Part shown: piece by piece, positions 1 to 7,183 of the stretch
Position numbering within the stretch: position 1 is the stretch's first letter
Layout: each line of letters starts with the position of its first letter
Source: DATGFK01 sp040007395
GTDB taxonomy: Bacteria; Chloroflexota; Anaerolineae; Aggregatilineales; UBA2796
Assembly (NCBI GenBank): GCA_040007395.1
Contig: JBDTVG010000223.1
Span: 1 to 29,068, forward strand
DNA: 29,068 nt
Direction: 5' to 3'
The notes under the pieces: model-generated
The model's input: only the letters and a program-made list of their open reading frames with translations
The model's database searches: none
What the model was told of the DNA's origin: nothing
Made by a program: the position numbers and the translations under genes

Positions 1-33
1 ACGTTTCAACGACTTGCTCTGTTATGCCACCTG

Positions 34-53
34 ATGTGTAAAGTCCAGCTTAG
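34..53. repeat. 20-nt direct repeat, left copy
   Basis: The 20 bases beginning ATGTGTAAAGTCCAGC recur at 727-746 with 18 of 20 identical. The two copies flank the REP-like hairpin, the GIY-YIG ORF and the inverted repeat. They could be the ends of an inserted segment, or two copies of a dispersed repeat. Confidence 0.5.
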
Positions 54-86
54 TTCCTCCTCGCAACTTCCAGAGGCAGTTTGGTT

Positions 87-122
87 CCCCTCTCTACGAA
101 GTGGAGAGGGGTTGGGGGTGAG
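87..122. repeat. REP-like palindromic repeat
   Basis: CCCCTCTC (87-94) pairs with GAGAGGGG (104-111). Three more pairs close around a GAA loop, giving an 11-bp hairpin with one G-T wobble. The hairpin is followed by TTGGGGGTGAG. Hairpins of this C-rich/G-rich form followed by a G-tract are, to my knowledge, widespread dispersed repeats in Chloroflexota and some other bacteria. No transposase gene accompanies it here. Confidence 0.6.
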
Positions 123-219
123 GATAACTACACATTCCCCCGCAGCAACGGCTGATCAGTGGCAATATCGATCCCCAAGCGGCGACCTGTTTCTTCGGCG
201 TGTTTGCCTATATACCTAA

Positions 220-543
220 TTATAGGTGGCTGATCAAAACATTGCGTTGGATTAACGCGACATCATCAGCCGTTAGTCGATACCATTCTCCGCGAATGAG
301 TTTAGAGTGAAAATGGTTTTGCAGGATCAATTCAGCTTCTCTACGATCCGAACACAGAACTGAATGTTCAACTATAATTTGCAAGGAGGGTGGTAGGTGA
401 CAAGCATAGTCAAAAAGTCGGGTCTTTAACTTCTTAGCAATCCCTATCTTATATTCTCCCGGTACAGTATTTACATGCAGTAAATACAAAATGCCTATTT
501 TTGAGTTTGTTGCAGGTTTCCCAAATATCTCATGGTGGGGCAA
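220..543 (-). CDS. GIY-YIG nuclease-like protein (MUG113/T5orf172 type)
   Basis: The predicted product is 107 residues or slightly longer. The order of motifs fits the small T5orf172/MUG113 branch of the GIY-YIG fold: an initial beta strand (ILYLLHVN), then YKIGI, then KTRL, then an AELILQNHF helix with the likely metal-binding Glu, then GEWYRL near the C-terminus. Such domains occur as stand-alone proteins or as the tail of phage and mobile-element proteins; the substrate is usually unknown. The start is doubtful: position 543 is a TTG with no clear Shine-Dalgarno site, and the frame stays open back to a stop at 598-600. The gene may therefore be truncated at its 5' end or use an unusual start. 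It stands alone between repeats, which suggests recent acquisition. Confidence 0.6.
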   Translation of the reverse strand: MPHHEIFGKPATNSKIGILYLLHVNTVPGEYKIGIAKKLKTRLFDYACHLPPSLQIIVEHSVLCSDRREAELILQNHFHSKLIRGEWYRLTADDVALIQRNVLISHL

Positions 544-650
544 CCACCGTCGCCAATATCGCTCCAGCCACCAGCACTTCGTTTTTGTACCACGTTGTTA
601 TCCCGTAGATGGCTGGCGCAAATTCGCTCAATATCGTTATCACCCATATC

Positions 651-715
651 GGCAGACTAAGCATCTTTAACCTTTCCAGCAAGTCAGGTCAAGATTGCTT
701 AGTCTGCCTTATCTT
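651..715 (+). terminator. Inverted repeat followed by a T-rich tract
   Basis: GGCAGACTAAGCA (651-663) pairs exactly with TGCTTAGTCTGCC (696-708). The inner parts (ATCTTTAACCT and AGGTCAAGAT) extend the pairing imperfectly towards the middle. The plus-strand side is followed by TTATCTTTTT, so it could act as an intrinsic terminator. No plus-strand gene lies upstream, so it may instead be the remains of a small mobile palindrome. Confidence 0.45.
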
Positions 716-726
716 TTTGGCCTTGC

Positions 727-746
727 ATGTGCAAAGTCCAGCTGAG
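727..746. repeat. 20-nt direct repeat, right copy
   Basis: Matches 34-53 at 18 of 20 positions (core AAAGTCCAGCT), in the same orientation. It marks the right edge of the repeat-rich segment just before the first ordinary gene. Confidence 0.5.
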
Positions 747-852
747 TGGCCCTTTGAAAATTAGGAAAGACTACGAAATACTTTTGACAGCTAGGCCGAA
801 TTAATGACTACGGAATACAATCAATCATCCGGATCACGAAAGGAATATTGCC

Positions 853-1317
853 ATGGATAAGGGTTCCGAACGACAGCCGCCACAACCGACTCGCTCTCTC
901 AAACAGTTTGATATCTTGGTTGGTGAATGGACGATGGTGGGTAGCCATCCTCTTTTGCCATCCGCCGTGCATGGGCATTCGTCCTTCGAATGGCTGAGAG
1001 AAGGGGCGCTACTGGTCTGGCATTTTGATTGGGAGCACGGTCAGGGGATTCCCAACGCCTTCAGTGTCATCGGTCATGATGACGCGGTCGAACCGTGTTC
1101 CATGCTCTACACCGATGAGCGGGGTGTTGCCAGAATATATCAGATGAGCTTAGCAGGCGGCGTTTGGAAGATGTGGCGAGAATCGCCAGATTTTTCACAA
1201 CGGATGACTAGCACGCTCAGCGATGATGGCAATACCATCACTTGCCATGGCGAGTTGTCACGCGATGGCTCAACTTGGGAACCGGATTTGAGTGTGACAT
1301 ACACCAGAAAGCAATAA
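853..1317 (+). CDS. Hypothetical protein, DUF1579/nitrobindin-like barrel
   Basis: A 154-residue soluble protein without signal peptide or membrane segment. The opening FDILVGEWTMVGSHP and the following GHSSFEWLREGALLVWHFDWE resemble small beta-barrel proteins annotated as DUF1579 or nitrobindin/lipocalin-like, where 'L.G.W.' begins the first strand. The alternating hydrophobic pattern through to the C-terminus (LSVTYTRK) fits an all-beta fold. ATG at 853 has an AAGGAA Shine-Dalgarno site about nine bases upstream. The gene appears monocistronic. Ligand and role are unknown; the family assignment is by resemblance only. Confidence 0.65.
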   Translation: MDKGSERQPPQPTRSLKQFDILVGEWTMVGSHPLLPSAVHGHSSFEWLREGALLVWHFDWEHGQGIPNAFSVIGHDDAVEPCSMLYTDERGVARIYQMSLAGGVWKMWRESPDFSQRMTSTLSDDGNTITCHGELSRDGSTWEPDLSVTYTRKQ

Positions 1318-1505
1318 ATCGTATTTGCCAACGCCGTCTGCCATCCCTGTTGAGTATGGCAGCAATGCAAGAGACATTTAATCACCGACTAAAACGGCTT
1401 TCCCTTTTTCCTAATTGTCAACTACGCTCTAGGAAGTCCCCAATAGTAAAAAACGGCACGTCGCTAGTTTACCCCTACGCCTTAAATTTTCGTTAAATTA
1501 TGGCG

Positions 1506-1578
1506 ATTCTACGATTCATTAGCACATTCATCGTAGAATAGGATCGGTTGACTATTCGATGCGGAATTAGCCCGCATC
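1506..1578 (+). promoter_or_regulatory. Two short hairpins upstream of the acidic protein gene
   Basis: ATTCTACGA (1506-1514) pairs with TCGTAGAAT (1531-1539), and GATGCGG (1558-1564) pairs with CCGCATC (1572-1578). A TTGACT hexamer sits at 1548-1553 between them. Both lie before the very strong Shine-Dalgarno stretch AAAGGAAAGGAAGG. The first could be an operator or the terminator of the preceding gene; the second probably folds in the 5' leader of the next gene. Confidence 0.4.
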
Positions 1579-1602
1579 TCAAAGGAAAGGAAGGGCAACA
1601 CG

Positions 1603-1959
1603 ATGTCTTTTTATGATGCCGACGATTTTGAGGAAGAGTTCATGGACGATGACGAGGAGGCCAATGCGTTTGAGATCACAGTCTCGGCGGTCTTCGAGGG
1701 GCATGGCGAAGATGCACAGGCTGGCTTGGCCTCGGCACGGGTTGCCGCCGAAGAGTCGATCTATGACGGCAACTGGGAACTGGACGAAGGCAAACTTATC
1801 GGAGAGCCTGATACCGCGGGTCGGATGCAGTTTGAATTCACAGGGATTGCGGTGATCGAAGCTGATAGCGTAGAAGAAGCGATTGACATTGCCGCTACCG
1901 AACTCAGCGATGAGTGGGATCTGGTAGGCGATCCCAAGCCTGTCTATCTGGATGATTAG
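1603..1959 (+). CDS. Small acidic hypothetical protein
   Basis: A 118-residue protein, extremely acidic: it contains only four Lys/Arg residues and opens with a run of Asp/Glu (residues 5-19). After the acidic head comes a region that could form a small alpha/beta domain, with two similar segments: FEITVSAVFEG...AQAGLASARVAAEES and FEFTGIAVIEADSVEEAIDIAATE. Each is a strand followed by an Ala/Glu-rich helix, so the domain may be an internal duplication. I do not recognise the family. The AAAGGAAAGGAAGG Shine-Dalgarno region suggests efficient translation. Its stop codon overlaps the stop of the convergent hydrolase gene by three bases. Confidence 0.7.
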   Translation: MSFYDADDFEEEFMDDDEEANAFEITVSAVFEGHGEDAQAGLASARVAAEESIYDGNWELDEGKLIGEPDTAGRMQFEFTGIAVIEADSVEEAIDIAATELSDEWDLVGDPKPVYLDD

Positions 1960-2789
1960 CGGCTGGCGCGTACCGTTAGATTAACCGCGACGCTGGGCTG
2001 CACCGTACCATGCAGGAAATTGCGGATACTTTGGTTAAACTGTTCGGGGGTATCCAACATCGGAAAATGCCCAGCATCGCGGTAATATTCGATCTCTGCT
2101 TGCGGGACTCCCTTCTTGAGTACTTCGCCTTGCCGGGGATCGACGATGATGTCACGCTTGCCATAGATTCCGAGCGTTGGCACATGGACTTCACCCAAAC
2201 GCGGACGTAGATCTGTTTTACGCAGTGTGCCGATGCTCTGGAAGAACGACTGCATTGTCACCTGCGACATATCCCGCGTGATCATCTGACTCATGCTGCG
2301 TCCGTCGCGTGCCATAAAATAACTGTAGCCGCTGAGGAACGTCTTCAACAGGCGCGGCGACACCCAAAATATCGATGCAACGGCAGGGTAGCCCGATGCT
2401 TTGAGCAACAAGTTTAGCGAAGTGCCATTGATCGGCGAACCGACGACGGCAACCTTAACCACTTTTTCAGGATAACGCATGGCTGTACTGAGCGCAACGG
2501 TTCCGCCCATCGAGTGACCAATGAGCGGAGCTTTGACGATGCCGAGTTTATCCATGAACTGATACACAAGTTCGACGAAATTATCGACGGTGTAGTTGTT
2601 CGTACCCCCCGCCGACTCACCGAATCCCCAAAAGTCCAAGGCATAAGTCCGAAACTCCTTGCCGAGGACTTCAATTGTGTCGCGCCACAGATACCACGAC
2701 CCTAACCAACCATGCAGCAGAAGAACAGGTCGTCCTCTGCCGTAGGTTTCATAGTGAATGATGCCTTGATCGGTAACGAAGGATGACAC
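1956..2789 (-). CDS. Alpha/beta hydrolase
   Basis: A 277-residue alpha/beta-hydrolase fold protein. The oxyanion region is HGWLGS (residues 26-31), the nucleophile elbow is GHSMGG with Ser93, the acid is probably Asp213 (GKRDIIVDP), and the catalytic His is His241 (AGHFPMLD). All parts of the triad are present, so it should be active as an esterase, lipase-like or related C-C or C-halogen hydrolase; the sequence does not tell which. The start is GTG with a G-rich Shine-Dalgarno stretch upstream. It lies 60 nt downstream of the small GTPase and is probably the last gene of the DUF4388-GTPase operon. It has no signal peptide, so it is probably cytoplasmic. Confidence 0.9.
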   Translation of the reverse strand: MSSFVTDQGIIHYETYGRGRPVLLLHGWLGSWYLWRDTIEVLGKEFRTYALDFWGFGESAGGTNNYTVDNFVELVYQFMDKLGIVKAPLIGHSMGGTVALSTAMRYPEKVVKVAVVGSPINGTSLNLLLKASGYPAVASIFWVSPRLLKTFLSGYSYFMARDGRSMSQMITRDMSQVTMQSFFQSIGTLRKTDLRPRLGEVHVPTLGIYGKRDIIVDPRQGEVLKKGVPQAEIEYYRDAGHFPMLDTPEQFNQSIRNFLHGTVQPSVAVNLTVRASR

Positions 2790-2849
2790 CCTGCAAGACC
2801 CCCTTGAGGCAATATAGAGTCATTAGTGGCCTTGCCCAAAGAAAGGAGC

Positions 2850-3392
2850 CTAAGTGTCCATTTCTTCCAGAATCGCATACAAAAGCTGGAGAAGCACGTT
2901 CTTGACGCTTTCCTTGTCTTTTGCGATGCAGGGCAGCAACTTGACGTTATCTTCGATCCGCAGCGCGATCCGGAGATCGTCGGCGGGCCAAGCATCAGGA
3001 ATATCCTGCTTGTTGGCGGCGACGACATAGGGAGTCGGCGCATAAGCCCGGAACGTCTCAAGGATCGACTTAGCCTCACGGAATGTTTCTGGCTTGGTGC
3101 TATCGACCATCACCACAAAGCCGAGCATTCCTTCGGCAAGAATTTCCCACATGAAGTCGAAGCGACGCTGACCCGGTGTACCAAACAGGTAGAGCACAAG
3201 GTCATCGTCTACCGTGATACGCCCAAAGTCCATCGCAACAGTGGTCGCGTCTTTGACCTGCGCTTCGGCAGTGTCTTTGCTGACCCCCGCTTCAGTCGAA
3301 ACAACGTCAATTTCACTAATGGATTTGATGAATTCAGTCTTCCCGGACGCATACGGGCCGGTAATGACCATCTTTACAGTTTGCATCGGCAT
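2850..3392 (-). CDS. Ras-like small GTPase (MglA/Sar-type prokaryotic GTPase)
   Basis: A 180-residue GTPase. The P-loop is GPYASGKT (12-19), the switch I Thr is probably Thr50 or Thr51 (DATTVAMDFG), G3 has the variant FGTPGQRRF (70-78) in place of DxxG, and G4 is NKQD (127-130). The FGTPGQ form is typical of the bacterial ATP/GTP-binding proteins found beside roadblock or DUF4388 proteins. In related systems such GTPases govern cell polarity, gliding or signalling; here the role is inferred only. It follows the DUF4388 gene by 62 nt and precedes the hydrolase by 60 nt. ATG codons at 3392, 3386 and 3371 are all possible starts. Confidence 0.9.
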   Translation of the reverse strand: MPMQTVKMVITGPYASGKTEFIKSISEIDVVSTEAGVSKDTAEAQVKDATTVAMDFGRITVDDDLVLYLFGTPGQRRFDFMWEILAEGMLGFVVMVDSTKPETFREAKSILETFRAYAPTPYVVAANKQDIPDAWPADDLRIALRIEDNVKLLPCIAKDKESVKNVLLQLLYAILEEMDT

Positions 3393-3454
3393 AGTTTTAG
3401 TCTCACTGTTCCGCTGCGCTGTCCACCTTAATCGGTAGACATTTCTGATAATAG

Positions 3455-4345
3455 CTAGAGATTCTTGATTCGATCAATCAGTTTGTTGATCACGGGCCGC
3501 TGAGGCGGCGTAGTACCGGGCTTGGGTCGGTTGAGTGGCTTCTTGTTCGGGTCGGTATTTTGCGCTCTGACCAGTTCGACCAACCCCGCATTCATCAACC
3601 CGTAAACTATGCGCCGGATCTCCATATCGCTCATATTACACGCTTTGGCGATCTGACGGATAGAATTTTTGGGATTGATAAATGAGACGACACGCCATTC
3701 CTCGACACTAAGCTGAATGCCCTTGAACTTTTCGCTGGGTGCTTCAGGGAAGCGCAACGCAAAGTCGAGATTGGGCAGTTCCCTGGAAAGCTGATCGAGT
3801 TCGCGGGTGCGGCGTGTCCCTTCGATAATGACATTCTCAAGATCGACAGGTACCGTAATCCGATCCCCAGAAGGCAGTTCCCCCTCCTCGAAGATAAACG
3901 GTTCTTTGTTCAACGCCATCAGGTCATAGACAATATCCAACGTATGCTGCTGCACACTTTGGACAATATCACCCTGCGTAACATAGTTAGCGTTGATGAG
4001 CAGCAGCGCCAATGCTTTGTCGCTAGCACTAGCAGCTTTCTCGCGAATGATCCGGTGCTGCTCATCGTTGAGCTTACCCGACTTGTGCAGCACGGAGGCC
4101 AAGTGACCGTCCTGAGTCGTCGTCACGGCGTGGATCAATTTACCTTCTTTGAAGGCAACTTTGGCCCGTTCTTTGCCCGGAACGACCTCTGGACGTTTCG
4201 TCATGCCATCGCCCGTAACAATCTCGCGCCCGGTTTTGACGCTTTCAAAGATATGAAGCGTCCCCGTTTTCTTCGCCAGATTAATCAGGTGTAGCAACTG
4301 CGTTGTATGAAAATCTTCCAGCGTACCTTTTAGTTGTCTCGGCAT
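3455..4345 (-). CDS. DUF4388 (PATAN-like) domain protein with winged-helix tail
   Basis: The N-terminus LKGTLEDFHTTQLLHLINLA...KTGTLHI is characteristic of DUF4388/PATAN domains, which occur in bacterial signalling proteins and often pair with small GTPases. The middle (KEGKLIHAVT...) continues the domain. The last third contains a probable winged helix (EEWRVVSFINPKNSIRQIAKACNMS...IVYGLMNAGLVELV), followed by a basic, Pro-rich tail ending in KLIDRIKNL. The frame is open to 4399, but ATG at 4345 has a GAAGGCAGG Shine-Dalgarno site and begins MPRQLKGTL, so a 296-residue product is chosen. It probably acts with the downstream GTPase as regulator or effector. Confidence 0.85.
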   Translation of the reverse strand: MPRQLKGTLEDFHTTQLLHLINLAKKTGTLHIFESVKTGREIVTGDGMTKRPEVVPGKERAKVAFKEGKLIHAVTTTQDGHLASVLHKSGKLNDEQHRIIREKAASASDKALALLLINANYVTQGDIVQSVQQHTLDIVYDLMALNKEPFIFEEGELPSGDRITVPVDLENVIIEGTRRTRELDQLSRELPNLDFALRFPEAPSEKFKGIQLSVEEWRVVSFINPKNSIRQIAKACNMSDMEIRRIVYGLMNAGLVELVRAQNTDPNKKPLNRPKPGTTPPQRPVINKLIDRIKNL

Positions 4346-4442
4346 TGTCCTGCCTTCGGGGAACATCTGCGTATAGTAGATGACACTCGTTCGCGTCAAA
4401 CCGCTTACAAACTTGCTGTATCACTCACGGGACTTCTTCGGC

Positions 4443-4471
4443 ATTATACATTGGCGCGAAATGCGAGTCAA
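4443..4471 (-). promoter_or_regulatory. Sigma-70-type promoter for the DUF4388-GTPase-hydrolase operon
   Basis: On the minus strand, TTGACT (4471-4466) and a perfect TATAAT (4448-4443) are separated by 17 bases. Transcription would start near 4436, leaving a leader of about 90 nt before the ATG at 4345. A weaker TTGACG/TATACG pair lies further downstream. Confidence 0.75.
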
Positions 4472-4621
4472 ACGGAGCATGGCAAACCTACTGTTTTTTT
4501 GAGAACTGCGAGTATTTTGTGACGAGCATTTCCTCCTCTATAGTAGCGCTAAGGCCTGCTCAGGAAGGGCTTGGTTATGCCAGAATCGCGTTATGGGATC
4601 GGTAGTCTAACTTTGATTCAG

Positions 4622-4668
4622 AGCACTATAAAGTGCTATTGACGCTGCCGCACGCTGCTGGCTATGAT
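4622..4668 (+). promoter_or_regulatory. Promoter with adjacent palindrome for the beta-helix protein
   Basis: TTGACG (4639-4644) and TATGAT (4663-4668) are 18 bases apart. Immediately upstream, AGCACTATAAAGTGCT (4622-4637) is a palindrome with six-base arms, abutting the -35 box. It is a candidate operator or activator site. Confidence 0.6.
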
Positions 4669-4762
4669 CAGTAATAGTTGTATTCGATCAACGGCAACCT
4701 CAATTTTTTAGCAATCATTCGTTGCAGATTCATCCTCTGAACTATCAGGAGAGTTTAACCCT

Positions 4763-7069
4763 ATGAAATGCCGACTGGTATTTATCGCTGCACTTATCTT
4801 GTTTTTGTGGTTCTCTGTCAGTCGCGCCCCAATCCCGGTGATGGCGGCAGGCATTGTGGGCAATGGATCGGCGGGAAGCTGCACGCTAGCAGATCTGAAC
4901 ACGAAACTTGCTGGCGGTGGGCTGGTCAAGTTCAACTGCGGAACCGCTACGATTGCCATCACCAGTACGCTTAACATTTCCACGACAACGACTATTGATG
5001 GTGAAGGAAAGATTACCCTCGATGGCGGCGGCGCACATCGTATCATTCTGCACACATCGGCGGGTACGCCCAGTACACTCACCCTGCAAAATCTGACCAT
5101 TGCCAATGGCTATGTCAGCGGGGCGAGTACCGCCGCCAACGGTGCCGGGGTGATGAGCGTTTATCAAGGCACAACGCCTACCTTAATCGTGAATAACGTG
5201 ACGTTTAGCAATAACGTGGCTAACCTGACCTCGTATTCGGGCGGTGCTGGCGATTATGGGGGTGGAGCGATCTTCTCGCAGGGCGGCTTCGTCACGGTCA
5301 ACCAAAGCTACTTCACGGGTAATAAGGCACTCGGTTCAGGTGGTGGAGCAATTCATGGGCTGCGTAGCGACATTACCGTGACCAACAGCAGTTTCTACAG
5401 CAATGGCTCAAGCGGCGGTCACGGCGGCGCGTTCTATGCTGACGGAGCGCAGAATAACAACAACGGCAAGATCATCATTAACGGCAGCTATTTCACCAAC
5501 AACACGTCTTTTAATGAAGGGGGCGCGATCCATGTTCATCTATACCAGAACAACGATGCCCTGACGATAGATCGCAGCAGCTTTATCGGCAACGTGGTCA
5601 ATGGCGGCACTGATGGACAGGGCGGCGCGTTGAGTGGTGGGAATGGCGCTTTCACCATTACCAACAGCCTTTTTTCCGGCAACGCGGTGCAAAAACCGGG
5701 TAACGCCGATGGCTCCGGCGGCGCAATTGCTATCAACGAGACAGCGCTTGTCACCATTGCCAACTCTACTTTTACAGGTAATCGCGCCAACGGCAATTCG
5801 TACAATGCCAACGGCGGCGGGATCTACATCGTGAATAATACGCAGCCCTTCACGATCATCAACAGCACTATCGCTCGCAACTATGCTGGGTGGGCAGGGG
5901 GTGGCATTTCCAGCGGAACCAATGGCATTCTACGAAATACGATTGTGGCCTACAACACCGCCAACAATGGCGGCAATACGTGGCAAATCTTGCAACAGTG
6001 TTCAGCCCAATTGACCAATGGCGGGAATAACCTGCAATATCCGCCCAAAAACCCTAACCCGAATTACTATAACGAAGTGATCTGTGCTAATAACATCCCC
6101 GCGATAGATCCACAGCTTGGGGCGCTGGCAAACTACGGCGGCCCAACCCAGACAATCTCGCTGCTGCCAAGTAGTCCTGCCATCAACGCAGGCAGCAATA
6201 CGGTGTGCAACGCCGCGCCTATCAGTGGATTGGATCAGCGTGGCTTATCACGCCCCATCGGATCGGCCTGCGATATGGGCGCGTTTGAGTGGCGACCCAG
6301 CGAAACGATTGGTATTTTTCGCCCATCGAGTACGGCTTTCTATCTGCGTAACTCGAATTCCAGTGGTAACGCCGATCTTGCGCTGGGCTTTGGCGCATCC
6401 ACCGATAAGCCTGTGGTCGGTGACTGGACAGGCAGCGGGATCAAGACGATTGGCATATATCGCAATGGGCTGTTCTTGCTGCCTGCCTCCAATATGGCAG
6501 GCGCACCGGTTACCTACAGTTTCGCGCTTGGTATTCCCGGCGATATTCCGTTTTCTGGGCGCTGGACAGCAGGCGCACTCCATGACGGCGTAGGCGTGTT
6601 CCGACCCTCCAACGGCTTGATCTACTTGAAGAACAATCTGACGACGGGCTATGCCGATTTTCAGATGGTGTTGGGCATTCCCGGCGATGTGCCAATTGCG
6701 GGCGATTGGAATGGCGATGGCATCGATAGCCCCGGCGTATTTCGCCCCTCGACTGTGCAGTTTTATCTTTCTAATCAGGTGTGCAACTGTAATGCAACCG
6801 CCAACTATATTGTTGGCTTGGGCATCTCTGGCGATAGCCCCTTTGCGGGCGATTGGAATGGCACGGGCATCACTGGGATCGGCGTATTCCGGCCCTCCAA
6901 CGGCTTGATTTATCTCAAGAACGGCCCAACCGTCAGTGGGTTTGCCGATCAATCGTTTGTGTTTGGCATTCCGAACGATGTGCCACTTGCTGGACGGTGG
7001 GCGACTGGGCCAGCCATCAAGAGTGCGCCGGAAACAGCGCCAAAGCTAGCGCCAACTTTCGTGCCATAA
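4763..7069 (+). CDS. Secreted beta-helix protein, choice-of-anchor Q type, with five C-terminal repeats
   Basis: A 768-residue exported protein. Residues 1 to about 30 form a signal peptide (basic start, ALILFLWF core, cut near VMAAG). Residues of about 60-400 show the right-handed parallel beta-helix pattern: repeated Asn/Gly-rich rungs such as 'VTNSSFYSN', 'GGAIH', 'ITNSLFSGNAV'. The stretch up to about 512 (PAINAGS...GLDQRG...CDMGAFEW) is the 'choice-of-anchor Q' end seen in many adhesin-like proteins. From about 513 to 750 come five repeats of 45-50 residues of the form GVFRPSNGLIYLKN...LGIPGDVPIAGDWNGDG, resembling VCBS/FG-GAP blade repeats. A clear Shine-Dalgarno site (AGGAGAG) precedes the ATG. 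It is probably a cell-surface or released adhesin; no sorting signal is visible. Confidence 0.9.
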   Translation: MKCRLVFIAALILFLWFSVSRAPIPVMAAGIVGNGSAGSCTLADLNTKLAGGGLVKFNCGTATIAITSTLNISTTTTIDGEGKITLDGGGAHRIILHTSAGTPSTLTLQNLTIANGYVSGASTAANGAGVMSVYQGTTPTLIVNNVTFSNNVANLTSYSGGAGDYGGGAIFSQGGFVTVNQSYFTGNKALGSGGGAIHGLRSDITVTNSSFYSNGSSGGHGGAFYADGAQNNNNGKIIINGSYFTNNTSFNEGGAIHVHLYQNNDALTIDRSSFIGNVVNGGTDGQGGALSGGNGAFTITNSLFSGNAVQKPGNADGSGGAIAINETALVTIANSTFTGNRANGNSYNANGGGIYIVNNTQPFTIINSTIARNYAGWAGGGISSGTNGILRNTIVAYNTANNGGNTWQILQQCSAQLTNGGNNLQYPPKNPNPNYYNEVICANNIPAIDPQLGALANYGGPTQTISLLPSSPAINAGSNTVCNAAPISGLDQRGLSRPIGSACDMGAFEWRPSETIGIFRPSSTAFYLRNSNSSGNADLALGFGASTDKPVVGDWTGSGIKTIGIYRNGLFLLPASNMAGAPVTYSFALGIPGDIPFSGRWTAGALHDGVGVFRPSNGLIYLKNNLTTGYADFQMVLGIPGDVPIAGDWNGDGIDSPGVFRPSTVQFYLSNQVCNCNATANYIVGLGISGDSPFAGDWNGTGITGIGVFRPSNGLIYLKNGPTVSGFADQSFVFGIPNDVPLAGRWATGPAIKSAPETAPKLAPTFVP

Positions 7070-7103
7070 AACGAATCTTAACGCTCAGAAAGAATATACT
7101 GTG

Positions 7104-7141
7104 GATAACCTGAGTCTGGTACATCCCAGACTCAGGTTATC
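7104..7141. terminator. Bidirectional intrinsic terminator
   Basis: GATAACCTGAGTCTGG (7104-7119) and its exact complement (7126-7141) form a 16-bp perfect stem with a six-base loop. It lies between two convergent genes and is flanked by A/T-rich DNA on both sides, so it probably ends both transcripts. Confidence 0.8.
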
Positions 7142-7183
7142 TATTTATAGGCAGATAAGCAGCCAATCCAGCGAAATGACTAG

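Larger units (their letters stand above)
544..852. other. Non-coding stretch with repeats, no supported gene
   Basis: About 300 bases without a convincing ORF. It contains a long inverted repeat (651-708), the right copy of the 20-nt direct repeat (727-746) and a TTGACA hexamer at 784-789 that lacks a well-spaced -10. The motif CAATATCG recurs at about 555 and 630, and also at about 163, which suggests degenerate repeated DNA. Confidence 0.4.
4346..4762. other. Divergent intergenic region with two promoters
   Basis: This 417-nt gap between divergent genes holds one strong promoter in each direction (4443-4471 minus, 4639-4668 plus) and a palindrome next to the plus promoter. No further ORF in it is credible. 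Confidence 0.6.

Noticed and set aside
155..650. CRISPR-like array suggested by recurring CAATATCG
   Set aside because: The copies are short, unevenly spaced and lack constant repeat length; no cas genes are present.
535..670. Plus-strand reading frame rich in His, Arg and Tyr, like the end of a transposase
   Set aside because: It is under 50 residues, has no start and matches nothing I can name; it more likely reflects the CAATATCG-type repeated DNA.
784..821. Promoter for the gene at 853 from TTGACA and TACAAT
   Set aside because: The two hexamers are 26 bases apart, too far for one promoter.
2826..3431. Plus-strand ORF of 201 residues opposite the GTPase gene
   Set aside because: The minus strand encodes an unmistakable GTPase over the same bases; the opposite frame shows no domain.
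6248..6952. Long antisense ORF (234 residues) within the beta-helix gene
   Set aside because: It lies opposite the repeat region, has low-complexity composition produced by the repeats, and lacks a ribosome site or recognisable domain.
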